Shown piece by piece: positions 1-10,402 of a DNA stretch of 64,000 nucleotides. Position 1 is the stretch's first letter; each line of letters starts with the position of its first letter. The DNA comes from Phocoena phocoena (lineage: Eukaryota; Chordata; Mammalia; Artiodactyla; Phocoenidae). The translations under genes were made by a program, and so were the position numbers. The notes beneath the pieces were generated by a model, which worked only from the letters and a program-made list of their open reading frames with translations, had not been told where the DNA came from and made no database searches. The stretch is from contig NC_089225.1 of the NCBI RefSeq assembly GCF_963924675.1, positions 106,654,313 through 106,718,312 on the forward strand, given 5' to 3'.

Positions 1-577
1 AGTAGAAATATAATGTACACGTGAAACATATGATGATATAAAACAATGTTACTTCAATAAAAAAATAAATCTAAAACTAAAATAAAGAGGGCACACAAAT
101 GATCCTTCTCCAGAGGAAGAACGTCTGTTCCAGGTATCGCCATGTCTCTGCCTAAACCAGGAGCTCTTAACCTGGGAATCAGGAGTGAAATCCAGGGGCG
201 GCGTCATGAACTGGTTGGGGAAAAGCATTATGTATTCGTTTTCACTAATCACTGATTGAAACTAGCATTTCCTTCCTTTGTGCTTATAGGCATCACACCA
301 CAGTAGTACGTACGGTGCCTGGACTTTGTCATCAGTAGAAATCACAACTATTTTCATATAGCACCACAATTGCTGTAGATATTTTAAAATGTTATTTCAG
401 CTCAGCGCATCACTAATTCAAGATCATGATAAGTTATTGAACCTGTCACTAGACCTCCTTTATCCAAGGCCTCAATAAAGCACATATATTGCTCTATCAC
501 AATTCTTAAATTCTGTTCATTGTATTTCAGTATATTTGGTTTCCTTTACCATCCTATGTATTTTACTTCATGCATTT
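1..577. other. non-coding, nothing recognised
   Basis: AT-rich sequence with only short shadow reading frames. I see no exon, RNA gene or confident repeat here. Confidence 0.4.
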
Positions 578-593
578 AAAACTATGATCCTGG

Positions 594-796
594 GCTTCCC
601 TGGTGGCGCAGTGGTTGAGAGTCCGCCTGCCGATGCAGGGGACGCGGGTTCGTGCCCCGGTCTGGGAAGATCCCACAAGCCGCGGAGCGGCTGGGCCCGT
701 GAGCCGTGGCCGCTGAACCTGCGCGTCCGGAGCCTGAGCTCCGCGACGGGAGAGGCCACAACAGTGAGAGGCCTGGGTACCATAAAAAAACAAAAC
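594..796 (+). mobile_element. CHR-type SINE, plus strand
   Basis: The tRNA-derived head, the B-box-like segment (gggttcgtgcc) and the A-rich tail are all present. Perfect 16-bp target-site duplications (AAAACTATGATCCTGG) flank it at 578-593 and 797-812. The duplication is undecayed, which suggests a fairly recent insertion. Confidence 0.95.
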
Positions 797-949
797 AAAA
801 CTATGATCCTGGGGAAAGTCCATAGGCTTCCCCAGACTGCAGGAGGAATCCATGACACAAAACTCATTAAGATCCATGGCCATCCAGAGAGCAACTGGCC
901 ACTGTTTTGTTTAAAAAAAAGAAAAAGAACCTCACCACAGTTCTAAGCG

Positions 950-1115
950 CTAATATTTATGGAGTCCTTACCACATGCCAGACATTTTCTATGCATTGTT
1001 GCATCATAGGTAGAGCTGTTATTTCCATTTAAAGCTGAGGCACTGGTGCACTGAATGACGTAACTTGGCCATGAGAACACAGCGGTCAGGGTAGGAGCCA
1101 GGAGTCAGCCTTGAC
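950..1115 (+). repeat. MIR-like ancient SINE fragment
   Basis: The text contains the usual MIR/L2-era phrases: a 'ttatggagtccttaccacatgccagacattttctatgc' block, then a 'aaagctgaggcactggtgcactgaatgacgtaacttggcc' block. It is diverged, so family and limits are approximate. The rest of 1116-1812 shows nothing recognisable. Confidence 0.5.
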
Positions 1116-1812
1116 CTTTTAACCCAGCGCTGAGATTTCACCATTTTCAGTCAGGCTGCCTCCAAGGTCCCAGGGAGCTCGATCTGAGTGTAGCTCACCC
1201 TCGAGGGCTGAGGGCCGGGCCATAGCCAGCTCAGGCCAGGGGAGGGAGGTGGTCTCAGGGGGTCCAGTGTTCAGCCCACCTGGGGTGACCATGGCCTGCT
1301 CTCATCTTATAGGCACCAGGCAACCTTCAGTCCCCCAGGGTCACCCCGGCTCCCTGCCCCTTGCAGGCCTGGATAAACCTGACCAGAACCCCAGTGTCAC
1401 GGGCTGAGGGGGACAGGGCCCTCCCCAGGACAGCCACGCACTCCAGGGCTCACATCCTTCCTCATCTTTCTTTTCCGTGCTGCTTCAGGCCATCAGCCAC
1501 CACGACTTCCTTCCCTGGTTCCACAGCGTTTGCTCATGCCAGGCACTGCAAGATTTTCACCATTTACTAGAGATCGGCCAGGTCACACGTGCCCTCTGCC
1601 ATCCTTCTGGTTCTTTCCTGCTTCCTAACACTCTCCCGTCTCCCTTCTTCCTTCCTTCTTTGCTGAGGCAATAGATCCTGGCCCCTTTCTCTCTTGGGAC
1701 AGTTCCTCCCATTTTCACCTCCAAGGACTTTCCCCAATACTTTCTTTTCCGAAGGGGAACTTCGGTAAATAACATTTTCTCAATCTAACTAATTACTAAG
1801 CTGAGTTCTGTC

Positions 1813-2178
1813 TTAGTTCAGGCTGCTGTAACATAATACCATGGACTGGGCAGCTTAAACAACTGACAGACAGTTAGTTCTCACAGTTCTGGAGGCTGGA
1901 AGTCTGAGATCAGGGCACCAGGATGGTTGGGGTCCAGCGAGAGCCGTCTTCCTTGTCCCAGACTGCTGACTTCTCACTGTGTCCTCACATGGTAGAAGGA
2001 GCAAGGGAGCTCTCTGGGGCACTAATACAGGCACTAATCCCATTCATGAGGGCTCCACCCTCATGACCTTATCACATCCCAAAGGCCCCGCCTCCTAATA
2101 CCATCACATTGGGGGGAGAGGGTGGGATTTCAACATATGAACTGGTGGGGGGGGCACAAACATTCAGTCCATAACAGA
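1813..2178 (-). repeat. MLT1-type (MaLR) LTR, antisense
   Basis: Reading the minus strand gives the MLT1 order: TGTTATGGACTGAATG near 2178, then a C-run, 'catatgttgaaat', 'aatgtgatggtatta', 'ggattagtgcctgtatta', 'tgaggacacagtgagaag', and the 'ttacagcagcctgaactaag' end near 1813. It is a solitary LTR about 365 bp long. MLT1 elements predate the placental radiation, so this is an old shared insertion. Confidence 0.8.
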
Positions 2179-3734
2179 CCCCAAGTGTCCCAACCGAGGG
2201 AGGAGGGAGCCCTGAGTAGGTGACATGTTTGAACTTGGTCCTTGGAATTGAACATCACTCATTCACATCATTGATACCGTGGCTTTTTCAGCTGATCCTC
2301 TGTGCCATCCAGCTACCAGGAGCCACGGAGGCATCAGCTGGGCGCTGAGAAAGCCCACCCTGTAGCCCCAACCCCATCGGCCTGCCCACTCAGGATGGGG
2401 CTCTGTCCTGAACACACTCCGCGCCCTCACAGAGTCCCAAAGGTACTTCAAGGCAAAGACCCCGGGTCTGGTTTCTCTAAAGACCCCGTACCTGTGTGCC
2501 TGGGTCTCCAGCTGCCTCAGCTCCCGGAGACTTTCTCTGTCTAGCTGTCCATTTTGCACTCCTTTCTGAGACAAGGTGACCCACTCTGCCCTCTGTTGTT
2601 TCCCACCCTCTCTCAGACCCAGCCACTTGCTTCCTGGGGCTGGCTACGCCTTCCCAGAGCGCAGCTGGGAGATCCAGCCAAGTGGCTTGAGCTGCCCACC
2701 AAGCGTTGTGCCCGCCTGCCTCTCGGTGGAGGTGAGCAGCCCGGGCGCCCCCCTCCGGTGAGGACCTACTGCCCAGCTGCTCTCAGGTCCTCGGCGCAGG
2801 GGACCTCCTATCCAAGGTCACACATTCCCAGGCCCACATCTGAGACTGGGTCACGTGGGGTCTACAGGCCTGGAGTCCCATTCCAACTTGGGATGACTCT
2901 GAACGGACCTCACAGCTGCAGGGGTCTCACGGGCATTGGCTGAGGCGCAGTTGGGCCTGCATCCCGGCTCAGCTTCTCCATCACTCCCACTGCTTCCGTC
3001 ATCTCCCTTCACAGGCGTTGGTGCTGAGAACACTCCTTAACAAACCGCCCACACGCTGAGCTCCAACTCGGAGACAGCTTTTCAGGACACCCAACCAGCA
3101 GGGCAGGCGTTCTGTGGCTCCAGCCTGGGGTGGAAGCCAGGCCTTCGAGAGGAGAGAGTGGGGTTGGGAGGAGGTGTAGGTGATGGGGGGGCCTTTGGGT
3201 ACCACTGGAGCCCCACGGTCTTGACCACTCAGACCACAGGCCTCAGGATGGCCCACATGTGCCCACAGGTTAGGGCAGCTGGTGTTGGGGTGCTTCTGTA
3301 GAGTCGCTCGGGGGACCTGCCCACCAGGGTTCCTCCTCTTTTATCGTTTTACACATCAGACCACCGCGTCCTGCTGTTCAAGGCGCCATTGAGATGTTTT
3401 GTGAAGTTTAGAAAACACATGCCACACCCAAGGCCTACAGCCGGTTTGGGTTCGGAAATGGCCCTGTTCTCTGAGCCCGGGCTCACTGGCCTCTCAGAGG
3501 GGCTCGGAGCCCACTGTTCTGCCCTTCTTTTCCCACACAGGAGTGGACACACAGTGGCTGCTCAGGAAATATGATGCCAGTTGAACTGAATTGAAGCTGA
3601 AAGTGGTTCCATCCACAGATCACAGAGGGCACTTGCCCATCAGGACCACAAGGGCCAGGAAGAGCTGGTAAGAAGCCTCTTCTGGCGGGAATCCATGTGG
3701 GCGCCCGCGCGGCAGGGAGCAGCAGGGGGTCACC
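2179..3734. other. GC-rich non-coding stretch
   Basis: Only overlapping short open frames without recognisable domains. A gene cannot be supported. Confidence 0.4.
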
Positions 3735-4150
3735 GTGGTGGAGCTGCAGCAGCTCTGGGTGCAGGAGGCGGTGGACCCCTGGTGAAGAGTCTGGAGAGAG
3801 AGAACATCCGGAAGATGCAGGATCGCAGGTTCCGGCGCAGCACTGGCTGCTGTGAGGACAGCCAGGCTGTCCGTGCAGCAAGTGCACCAGTGCGTTGAGC
3901 ACTGCCACGCACCTCTGGCTCAAGCCCAGGCCCTGGGGACCAGCGAGTTGGAGAAGTTCCAGGACCGCCTGGCCCAGGGCACTATGCATTGCAACAACAA
4001 GGCCAAAGACTCAATGGATGCGAGGAGTAAAGAGCTTCAGGTGAAGCGGCAGCTGGAGAGTTGCATCATCCAAGTGTGTGGATGACCGCATGGACCTCAC
4101 CCCAGCCATGACCAAGAAGATGAAGGAGTCTCTTGTCCACTGGGAAATAG
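3735..4150 (+). pseudogene. FAM136A: FAM136A processed pseudogene
   Basis: FAM136A is a small, conserved twin-cysteine mitochondrial protein of about 138 residues. The copy reads across three frames without introns: a segment ending VKSLERENIRKMQ near 3782-3825, then CCEDSQA, then VQQVHQCVEHCHAPLAQAQ and ELEKFQDRLAQGTMHCN (3873-4000), then a segment ending LTPAMTKKMKES near 4130. The initiator methionine codon is GTG (about 3738). At least two frameshifts separate the segments, and a further one-base loss precedes the ancestral stop at 4148-4150. No A-tail or TSD is visible, so the copy is old. Known: FAM136A retrocopies are common in mammals. Inferred: non-functional. Confidence 0.88.
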
Positions 4151-4209
4151 ATGTCTGCTATTGGCCATCGGGCCTGAGGGCAGGAGTCTATTTAAAAAGA
4201 GGAATGGGG

Positions 4210-4498
4210 GGCTTCCCTGGTGGCGCAGTGGTTGAGAATCTGCCTGCTAATGCAGGGGACACGGGTTCGAGCCCTGGTCTGGGAGGATCCCGTATGCCGC
4301 GGAGCAACTAGGCCCGTGAGCCACAACTACTGAGCCTGCGCGTCTGGAGCCTGTGCTCCTCAACAAGAGAGGCCGTGATAGTGAGAGGCCCGCGCGCTGC
4401 GATGAAGAGCGGCCCCCGCTTGCCACAACTGGAGAAAGCCCTCGCACAGAAACGAAGACCCAACACAGCCAAAAATAAATAAACAAACAAACAAACAA
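4210..4498 (+). mobile_element. CHR-type SINE, long subfamily, plus strand
   Basis: Full-length copy of the longer variant, carrying the extra 'gatgaagagcggcccccgcttgcc' block and the 'acgaagacccaacacagcc' end before a (AAAC)n tail. The TSDs AAAAAGAGGAATGGGG at 4194-4209 and 4499-4514 are identical. It lies just downstream of the FAM136A pseudogene. Confidence 0.95.
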
Positions 4499-4514
4499 AA
4501 AAAGAGGAATGGGG

Positions 4515-5748
4515 ATTTGGGTCTTTAAGGAAAGTTTATGAATGAGGAAATTAAGGATGCCAGCAAGTTTCAGTCACTTGCCTCTGGACACTGGTTCCTC
4601 TGTGTTTCATTCCTAGAAAGTGAAATGGAAAACATTGGTGCTAAAATTTGGGTCAGAGATAGTACAGGAGAGTTTTTGTGAGCCTGAATTTCATGTGGCC
4701 AGGGCTTCTCCTGGCAATCTCCCTTGTACCAAACCAGAGCCCTCCAAAGTACCAGCTTCTCTTAGTACAGAGATACCAACAGGCTGGCAGGTTCATCTGG
4801 CCCACCTATGACCTGGTGGGGTGTGAGAAGAGGTGTTTCTGTTTGTTGCCAACTTCCTGTTTGCCAGAAGGATCACCACTACTTCTTCCACAAACTGTAA
4901 TAAATCAAAATCCAGGAGGTCCCTAATTTAGAAGGGGAAAGGGGGCTTCTGGGGTATTGTTTTGTTTGGTTTTGTTTTACATACAAGGGCATGAAGTTAT
5001 TTAAGATGCAGAGTTGGGAGAGGTAGTTTGGATAAAAATTTTGAAGGAGTCCATTTCTGGCCAGCAAGAGGTGGATGTGCATTTCTTAAAATTCTCACAC
5101 ATGACATCTTTCAGCCTGGAGACCCTGCAAAAACGTAAGAAGCGATATCACACCGGTGAGGGGAAGCAAACCTTCCCTCTCACCGGCAGCCATGGTGGGC
5201 CCTGAGGCTGTCTGCAGCAGACTGACAAGACAATCTTGCAGTGACACTCACCCTTGAAGGCAAAGAGGATTTTGCTTGTGCTATATGCTAGTATTCAGGA
5301 ATGAAGAGTGAAAGAGGAACTGTTGGCTGCTTAATTAATAGAGTTATGAAGTACTGGCTTTGGAAAAATCTGGTTTTCAAAGAACAGAATAGAGTGAAAG
5401 CCTAAACCCAGTATTACTTACTCTGCCCCCTGAAATAACAGAGCTCTACTGAGACAGTCCCTTGGCAACAGGAAGGTCAGGGGAGAAAAAGTCAGCAGCT
5501 CGGGGGGGCGAGCTGTGACTCCTTTAGTGCAAAAGAAGGACCGCCCTCTGTTACCAAATACCATTTTTGCCTGGGCTTTTGTGACATGCGTTCTTCTTGC
5601 TCCAGTTCTAGCACCTTATAGTTTTGATAAGGACCTTGTTACTTGAAATGATAACATAGCCTGTCTGTTTGCCGTTTCAAGACTGTGATATATTTTCCTA
5701 GTGGTTTGGTTTTAAAAATAAACAGGATTCAATTTTTCTTCCCCCCTC

Positions 5749-5783
<35 letters not shown>

Positions 5784-6327
5784 CTTCCATTCCCTCTGCC
5801 TGAAAAGGAAGCCAGGTTTTTTGTCCAGAGGTCGGGTAAAGAAATCCCTGCAGGAAGTTGTGGGTGGGGAGTACAGAGGAGTGTGGCCGGGCTCAGCGAG
5901 GTTAGAGCACCAGCTCCCCGAGCCTAGGAAGGTGCAGGCTGTTATAGTTCCCCAGAAGAGCCAGGACAAGACTCCGCCTCCCCATGGAGTCGCAGGATGG
6001 CCGAAGGGAGCCTCGGGCTTGAAGGGGAAAGACCACTTAACACCAAGTTCTCTGGGGCCGCAGGGATGAGCTTCGTGCCCAAGTGTTCGAAGGGACTGTT
6101 AAGTGGACACCACAGCTGTGACCAGTGTGACCTGAGACTCAGAGGCTCCTGTAAATAGTGCAGCCACTGAGGGACCCCATCCCTAGGACTTGTGCAGGTC
6201 CTGGGAGAGGGAGGGAGCCCCAGATGGTGGAGCTGGAAGATCCTACAGTAAAGCTTGATGAGTTCAGAGCAGGTGACGTTGGATCTGAAGAAACAAAAGA
6301 AGCACAACACTCCTTTTGCTCCAGATC
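4515..6327. other. non-coding stretch with a 30-A tract
   Basis: No gene is supported. An uninterrupted run of 30 A sits at 5750-5779, preceded by AAAATAAA-like sequence near 5714. It could be the tail of an unrecognised retroelement, but I see no TSD to prove that. Confidence 0.4.
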
Positions 6328-6329
6328 AC

Positions 6330-7756
6330 AGAGTAAATCCGCGTGCAGTGGACTGCATGGTGCCCCACCCCCCCCAAAATTTATACACAGAGTAAATCCG
6401 CGTGCAGTGGACTGCATGGTGCCCCTCCCCCCAAATTTATACAGAGTAAATCCGCGTGCAGTGGACTGCATGGCGCCCCTCCCCCCAAATTTATACAGAG
6501 TAAATCCGCGTGCAATGGACTGCATGGCGCCCCTCCTCCCAAATTTATACAGAGTAAATCCGCGTGCAATGGACTGCATGGCGCCCCTCCTCCCAAATTT
6601 ATACAGAGTAAATCCACGTGCAGTGGACTGCATGGTGCCCCACCCCCCCCAAAATTTATACACAAAGTAAATCCGCGTGCAGTGGACTGCATGGTGCCCC
6701 ACCCCCCCCAAAATTTATACACAGAGTAAATCCGCGTGCAGTGGACTGCATGGCGCCCCTCCTCCCAAATTTATACAGAGTAAATCCGCGTGCAATGGAC
6801 TGCATGGCGCCCCTCCTCCCAAATTTATACAGAGTAAATCCGCGTGCAATGGACTGCATGGCGCCCCTCCTCCCAAATTTATACAGAGTAAATCCGCGTG
6901 CAATGGACTGCATGGCGCCCCTCCCCCCAAATTTATACAGAGTAAATCCGCGTGCAATGGACTGCATGGCGCCCCTCCCCCCAAAATTTATACACAGAGT
7001 AAATCCACGTGCAGTGGACTGCATGGCGCCCCTCCCCCCAAATTTATACAGAGTAAATCCGCGTGCAATGGACTGCATGGTGCCCCTCCCCCCAAATTTA
7101 TACAGAGTAAATCCGCGTGCAGTGGACTGCATGGCGCCCCTCCCCCCAAATTTATACAGAGTAAATCCGCGTGCAATGGACTGCATGGCGCCCCTCCCCC
7201 CAAATTTATACAGAGTAAATCCGCGTGCAATGGACTGCATGGCGCCCCTCCCCCCAAATTTATACAGAGTAAATCCGCGTGCAGTGGACTGCATGGCGCC
7301 CCTCCCCCCAAATTTATACACAGAGTAAATCCGCGTGCAGTGGACTGCATGGCGCCCCTCCTCCCAAATTTATACAGAGTAAATCCGCGTGCAATGGACT
7401 GCATGGCGCCCCTCCTCCCAAATTTATACAGAGTAAATCCGCGTGCAATGGACTGCATGGCGCCCCTCCTCCCAAATTTATACAGAGTAAATCCGCGTGC
7501 AATGGACTGCATGGCGCCCCTCCCCCCAAATTTATACAGAGTAAATCCGCGTGCAATGGACTGCATGGCGCCCCTCCCCCCAAAATTTATACACAGAGTA
7601 AATCCACGTGCAGTGGACTGCATGGCGCCCCTCCCCCCAAATTTATACAGAGTAAATCCGCGTGCAATGGACTGCATGGTGCCCCTCCCCCCAAATTTAT
7701 ACAGAGTAAATCCGCGTGCAGTGGACTGCATGGCGCCCCTCCCCCCAAATTTATAC
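6330..7756. repeat. 54-bp minisatellite, about 26 units
   Basis: Tandem units of mostly 54 bp (some 57-59 bp) read: agagtaaatccgcg, then tgcagtggactgcatgg, then a C-rich run, then aaatttatac. I count 26 units. Variants alternate in four places: GCAGTGG/GCAATGG, GGTGCC/GGCGCC, CTCCTCCC/CTCCCCCC, and ATAC/ATACAC ends. Because 54 is divisible by three, long open frames run through both strands; they are artefacts. The second half of each unit matches the start of an MLT1 LTR, and the last unit runs directly into the LTR body. Confidence 0.97.
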
Positions 7757-8085
7757 GTTAAAACTCTAACCCACAATGTGACTGCTTTGGAAATAGGGCC
7801 TTTAGGAGGTGATTAAGGTAAAATGCGGTCATAAAAGTGAGACCCTGATCCGACGGGATTAGTGTCTTTATAAGAAGAGACACCGCAGCTCACGTGCACG
7901 TCCTCCTCCCTCCCTCCGTCCCCACCACGTGAGGACACAGTGAGAAGGTGGCTGAGAGTTCTCATGAGAAACCACACACGGCTGGACCTTGGATGTAGAC
8001 TTCAAGAACCGTGAGAAATAAATTCCTGTTGTTTAAGCCCCTCAGTCTGTGGTGTTTTGTTATGGCAGCCCTGCAGGTTATACAC
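6344..8085 (+). repeat. MLT1-type LTR whose 5' end hosts the minisatellite
   Basis: From 7745 the sequence follows the MLT1 order: aaatttatacgttaaaac, ctaacccacaatgtgactg, gggcctttaggaggtgatta, gggattagtgtctttataag, gtgaggacacagtgagaagg, gtgagaaataaattcctg, then ttttgttatggcagccctg. The missing first 40 bp of the LTR are the repeated part of the minisatellite units. The LTR therefore begins inside unit 1 (about 6344) and its body resumes after unit 26. Confidence 0.8.
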
Positions 8086-10032
8086 CATTCCCTACCTAGG
8101 GATGGGTTTTGCAGCGTGCAAGAGTTTCCAGCTCCATTACATCCATTTCCAGCCCTATTTTATCCATGTGGCTTAAACGTACCAGCCTCTGAAGTCAAAT
8201 TTTCTTCATACTCCGAGAGCCATCAGTTTGCTCCCATCAGTGCAGATGTCCATTTTCTGCCAGGTTCCCCTCCGCAAGTACTTCTGGGTCTCCTGCCCCA
8301 GGACATGCTGACAAGTCCCCCAAACGCCTGCTGGGTTTGCATTTACACGTGCTCCACTCTGCTGCATGTGCTGGATTCCCATCAGTGAGAGCTGAACCCT
8401 GGTTCCCACTTTAAGTCTGTGCTGAAGACTGGAAAACGGGAAGAAAAGCACAGCCAAGAGGCTTGTCTCTGCCATCGGAGGCGGCCCTTCCCAGAATCCA
8501 GGGGCAACAACACCTGGCACATCTTGGGGGGAGGTCTGCCCACCTGTCTGGTGCCAGTACTTTGGAAACTTCCTTGACCATCCCAGATCCTTGGCCATGA
8601 GGCCTCTCTGCCCTTCAGGGAAACCCCACCATCCACTCCAAGAGCTGTGGTTTGGCCCTGGACCTCACTCAACGATTCCTGGGTCATTGGACGCCTCGTT
8701 CAGGCACCATCCATAAGGATCAACTACTTGGATCCTCTGCATTGAGCCAGGTCAGGTCTGATAACTGCACACCTTTCCACACCTCTCTGCAGCCTCCACT
8801 GGTCCTCACTCCTCCCTGAACGAGAAGCCACGCACACGTGTCTGTGCACCGTCGCCCGCGATATGCAGCCCTGAGCCCCTCAGAGAGGGTCTCTGGCAGC
8901 GGAACACACTTCACAGAGATGTTTGTTACACAGACACACCCTGAGGTGCCTTTTGCGTGACTGTAGGTGCCCCTCAGAGCCTGAGGTCTCAACAGCCTCC
9001 CTCACAGGGTTACACTCGCTTAAGCAAGGCCCCCAGAACAAAGTCTGGCTGAGGTTTCCAGGTGAACTCAGGGCCCCTGCCCCCCGCAGCAGAAGTAACG
9101 TCAGGCTTTGAAGTGACAGGGCTTCGGAGACTTCAAAGCACCGAGGGCCACATTTAGCTCCCGATCTAGCGTCCTGTGGGCGCTCCTGCAGCGGCTTTGT
9201 GCGGAGGACACATCTCGCAGGCTTGTGGCAGGGGGTGGGGCCTGAACCGGGGCAGAGCTCCCGAGTCCGCCTTGACCCGCCTGCCATACGCTCTCCCTCA
9301 AATGCCCACTCACAGCTCTGAGTCCTGGGCTCACTTGAGAAGCTGGCTTTGGGTGGAAAAAAGCCAGAGGCAGCTGCAGTGGTAGTTTCAGGGGTTGTTG
9401 CCCCCCACCAAATATCTCTGTGGCACTTTTCTGTGGGTGTTCGAATCCTCTCCCCCCTCGGCAGTGGGGTCTCACGCTGGCCCTGGAAGGTCACTGCGCA
9501 CAGCACAGCCTACCCTCTAGGGTCAATGGAGGGTGGTCTGCTGTGGGTATCACCACCATCCCCACGTGGTTCCTATGTAGGGGCGTCCCTGTCCCTTTCT
9601 CTTGACTGTTCTGCACACCAGACACTCCTCACACCCACACGGTTGCTCTTCTCAATTTCTCTCCTCACTGATCTCTCACCAGAATCCTTTTTAACCTCTG
9701 TTAGTCTCTACAGGTGCCCACCAGGTGTCAGCCATTTCACGCATCTGTGCAATCACTGTTTATTTGTGGTAACAAGGCTGTTACCTCACTACAAATGTCA
9801 TTAGTATCTTGTAGCAGCTACGTAGCATCCATACAGTGACTCTTAGCTTCGTAGGGTCCCCAGAGAGAGACTCAGTAGGAACATAGTGGCAAATGCAGTT
9901 GGTGGACCAGCATTCTCCATGCAAATGTTCCCTGGGGGCCAATATTCCAAGGGAGGGTCAGTCCTTGCCCCTGAGGGGATGTGGCCCAGACGTGGGTCTG
10001 CAGAAGATGGGTCAGCAGAAGATGGCTGTTGA
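8086..10032. other. non-coding stretch
   Basis: Mixed GC content with no recognisable exon or repeat. It lies 3' of GPR55 relative to the gene's transcription. Confidence 0.35.
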
Positions 10033-10402
10033 ATCAGCCTTCTCAGGCTGCCATAACAACATACCACAGACCTGTTGGCTTTCACAACAGTTCTGGTGGC
10101 TGGAAGTCCAAGATCAAGGTGCCAGCAGGGTTGATGTCTGCTGAGGGCTCTCTCTCTGCGTTGCAGAGGGCTATCTGCTCACTGTGTCCTCATGGAGCTC
10201 CCATTCAGTGCATGGGGCAGGAGGAAGCAAGCACTCTGGTGCCTCATCCTATGAGGGCACGAATCCCATCGTGAGGGCTCCACCCTCAGGACCTCATCTT
10301 AAGGAGACACTTAGGAAGATACTTAGGAAGAAACCATCACATTGGGGGTTAGGGCTTCAACATATGTTTTTGGGGGGAGACACAGTTCAGTCCACAGCAG
10401 CC
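10033..10402 (-). repeat. MLT1-type LTR, antisense
   Basis: The minus strand shows the MLT1 start (ctgtggactgaactgtgtc, with a C-run) near 10400, 'cccaatgtgatggtttc', 'tgaggtcctgagggtgga', 'gggattcgtgccctcat' and 'gacacagtgagcagatagcc'. It ends in 'tatggcagcctgagaagg' near 10035. It has the same orientation as the copy at 1813-2178. Confidence 0.8.

Noticed and set aside
594..796. tRNA genes suggested by A/B-box-like sequences in SINE heads
   Set aside because: They are tRNA-derived SINE heads without a foldable, complete tRNA. The same holds for every CHR copy in the window.
5750..5779. 30-A tract as the tail of a processed pseudogene
   Set aside because: No TSD and no recognisable gene sequence upstream.
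6330..7756. Regular repeats resembling a CRISPR array
   Set aside because: Units are head-to-tail without unique spacers, and the genome is mammalian.
6139..7816. Long open frames (up to about 379 codons) on both strands with perfectly repeated peptides
   Set aside because: They follow from a 54-bp tandem unit that is a multiple of three and free of stops. Repeats exist in several frames on both strands, and there is no splice or start context.
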